Shown: positions 12,541-12,998 of the stretch, piece by piece | Layout of the letters: every line of letters starts with the position of its first letter | Numbering within the stretch: position 1 is the first letter of the stretch | Assembly (NCBI GenBank): GCA_030151565.1 | Contig: JASLDM010000049.1 | Location: 1 to 12,998 of the forward strand | Source of the DNA: Flavobacterium sp. | GTDB taxonomy: Bacteria; Bacteroidota; Bacteroidia; Flavobacteriales; Flavobacteriaceae | Reading direction: 5' to 3' | Length of the DNA: 12,998 nucleotides | The notes under the pieces: model-generated | What the model was told of the DNA's origin: nothing | Databases searched by the model: none | Seen by the model: the letters and a program-made list of their open reading frames with translations, nothing else | Made by a program: the position numbers and the translations under genes

Positions 12541-12998
12541 ATGAAAAACATTGCAGAAAAGATTATTTACAGTATTGTAGTTGTTTCTCAAAAAATGCAA
12601 GATCAAGCAACCCTTACATTTGTAAACGATTTAATTACTTCTTATACCCAACAACTCGATTCTAGGTATTGGAAGGAACTCGAGACTAAAAAAATTGACA
12701 AAGAAAGTATCGGTTTTCAATTACTCAGAGCACACGATTTAAAACTCGGTTCGACCGCTAACGAAGGTGTTTCTGGTGGACAATACGTATTGGAATCCTT
12801 GCTTTTTGTTTTCGAAAATTTGCATTTAAGTCGAAATGCTATGGAAAAGGTAATTATCAAATATTCGGCAGAAAATAATTTAGATGCAAGAACCTTTTTA
12901 TCGATAGAGAAGTTTCAGAAATTCATATACAACATCTTTTATTCGAAAGACAAACACAAGGCTTATACCTCGCTCGTGTTTTCGTTTCACCTACTGTG
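12541..12998 (+). CDS. Unrecognised protein, 5' part only
   Basis: An open frame runs from the ATG at 12541 through the end of the window (152 full codons, no stop), so the gene is cut by the window edge. It begins MKNIAEKIIYSIVVVSQKM and continues as a mixed, Lys/Glu/Leu-rich sequence that looks largely helical. Distinct spots are RYWKELETKK (about 43-52), a GVSGGQYVLESLLFVFENLHL segment (about 76-96) and FQKFIYNIFYSKDKHKAY (about 126-143). There is no signal peptide or convincing membrane helix. I do not recognise the family. Codon use resembles the neighbours and the frame is free of stops, which supports a real gene. It may share a transcript with the small membrane protein gene 102 bases upstream, although repeats in the gap suggest its own control. 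Confidence 0.65.
   Translation, partial: MKNIAEKIIYSIVVVSQKMQDQATLTFVNDLITSYTQQLDSRYWKELETKKIDKESIGFQLLRAHDLKLGSTANEGVSGGQYVLESLLFVFENLHLSRNAMEKVIIKYSAENNLDARTFLSIEKFQKFIYNIFYSKDKHKAYTSLVFSFHLL

Noticed and set aside
1..12998. CRISPR array, tRNA, rRNA, integrase or insertion sequence
   Set aside because: No regularly spaced repeats of suitable length, no cloverleaf or CCA-ended gene, and no transposase or recombinase motifs were found on either strand.

Overview
This window looks like chromosomal DNA of a Bacteroidota bacterium, most likely a member of the Flavobacteriaceae. The reasons are an AT-rich background with several perfect TAnnTTTG promoter elements (the Bacteroidota -7 box), mostly A-rich leaders instead of strong Shine-Dalgarno sites, hairpins flanked on both sides by A and T runs that serve convergent genes, and a gene set (EttA, a UvrA with a CPSS first zinc knuckle, a LOG-family protein, a 4-fold beta flower lipoprotein, NdpA) typical of that group. 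A Myroides-like genus would fit, but the sequence alone does not prove it. No mobile element, integrase, tRNA, rRNA or CRISPR array is visible.

Layout. At 1-351 is the 3' end of ettA (+), which converges on an orphan membrane-bound family 2 glycosyltransferase of hyaluronan synthase/NodC type (458-1891, -), with a shared terminator between them. A 373-base divergent intergenic region with repeats and candidate promoters for both sides leads to a stand-alone SWIM zinc-finger protein (2265-3455, +). This converges on a nucleoid-associated NdpA protein (3579-4643, -). Upstream of NdpA on the same strand is a very acidic pRiA4b ORF-3-like protein (4720-5268, -), whose promoter has both boxes and carries a perfect 12-base palindrome.

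Bases 5269-6061 are poor in genes: one doubtful small membrane ORF (5389-5655, -) and about 400 bases of hairpins and an 11-base tandem repeat. Next is a two-gene unit on the minus strand, uvrA (6797-9625) followed 15 bases later by a LOG-family Rossmann protein (6062-6781), with a terminator after it. The right part is a row of small genes: an unrecognised lipoprotein (9926-10357, +) converging on a 4-fold beta flower lipoprotein (10495-10968, -), then on the plus strand a two-domain SUKH (SMI1/KNR4) protein (11184-11957), a 72-residue two-helix membrane protein (12220-12438), and an unrecognised gene that runs off the end (12541-12998).

How the genes work together. Core functions are translation control (EttA), nucleotide excision repair (UvrA) and nucleotide metabolism (LOG). 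Around them sit single-gene accessory functions: polysaccharide synthesis, a SWIM protein, a nucleoid protein with an acidic neighbour, two surface lipoproteins, and a SUKH protein of the immunity-protein superfamily. I see no clear multi-gene novel system. The best candidates for a second look are the acidic protein/NdpA pair with its palindromic operator, the structured non-coding block at 5656-6061, and the SUKH/small membrane protein/unknown stretch at the right end.
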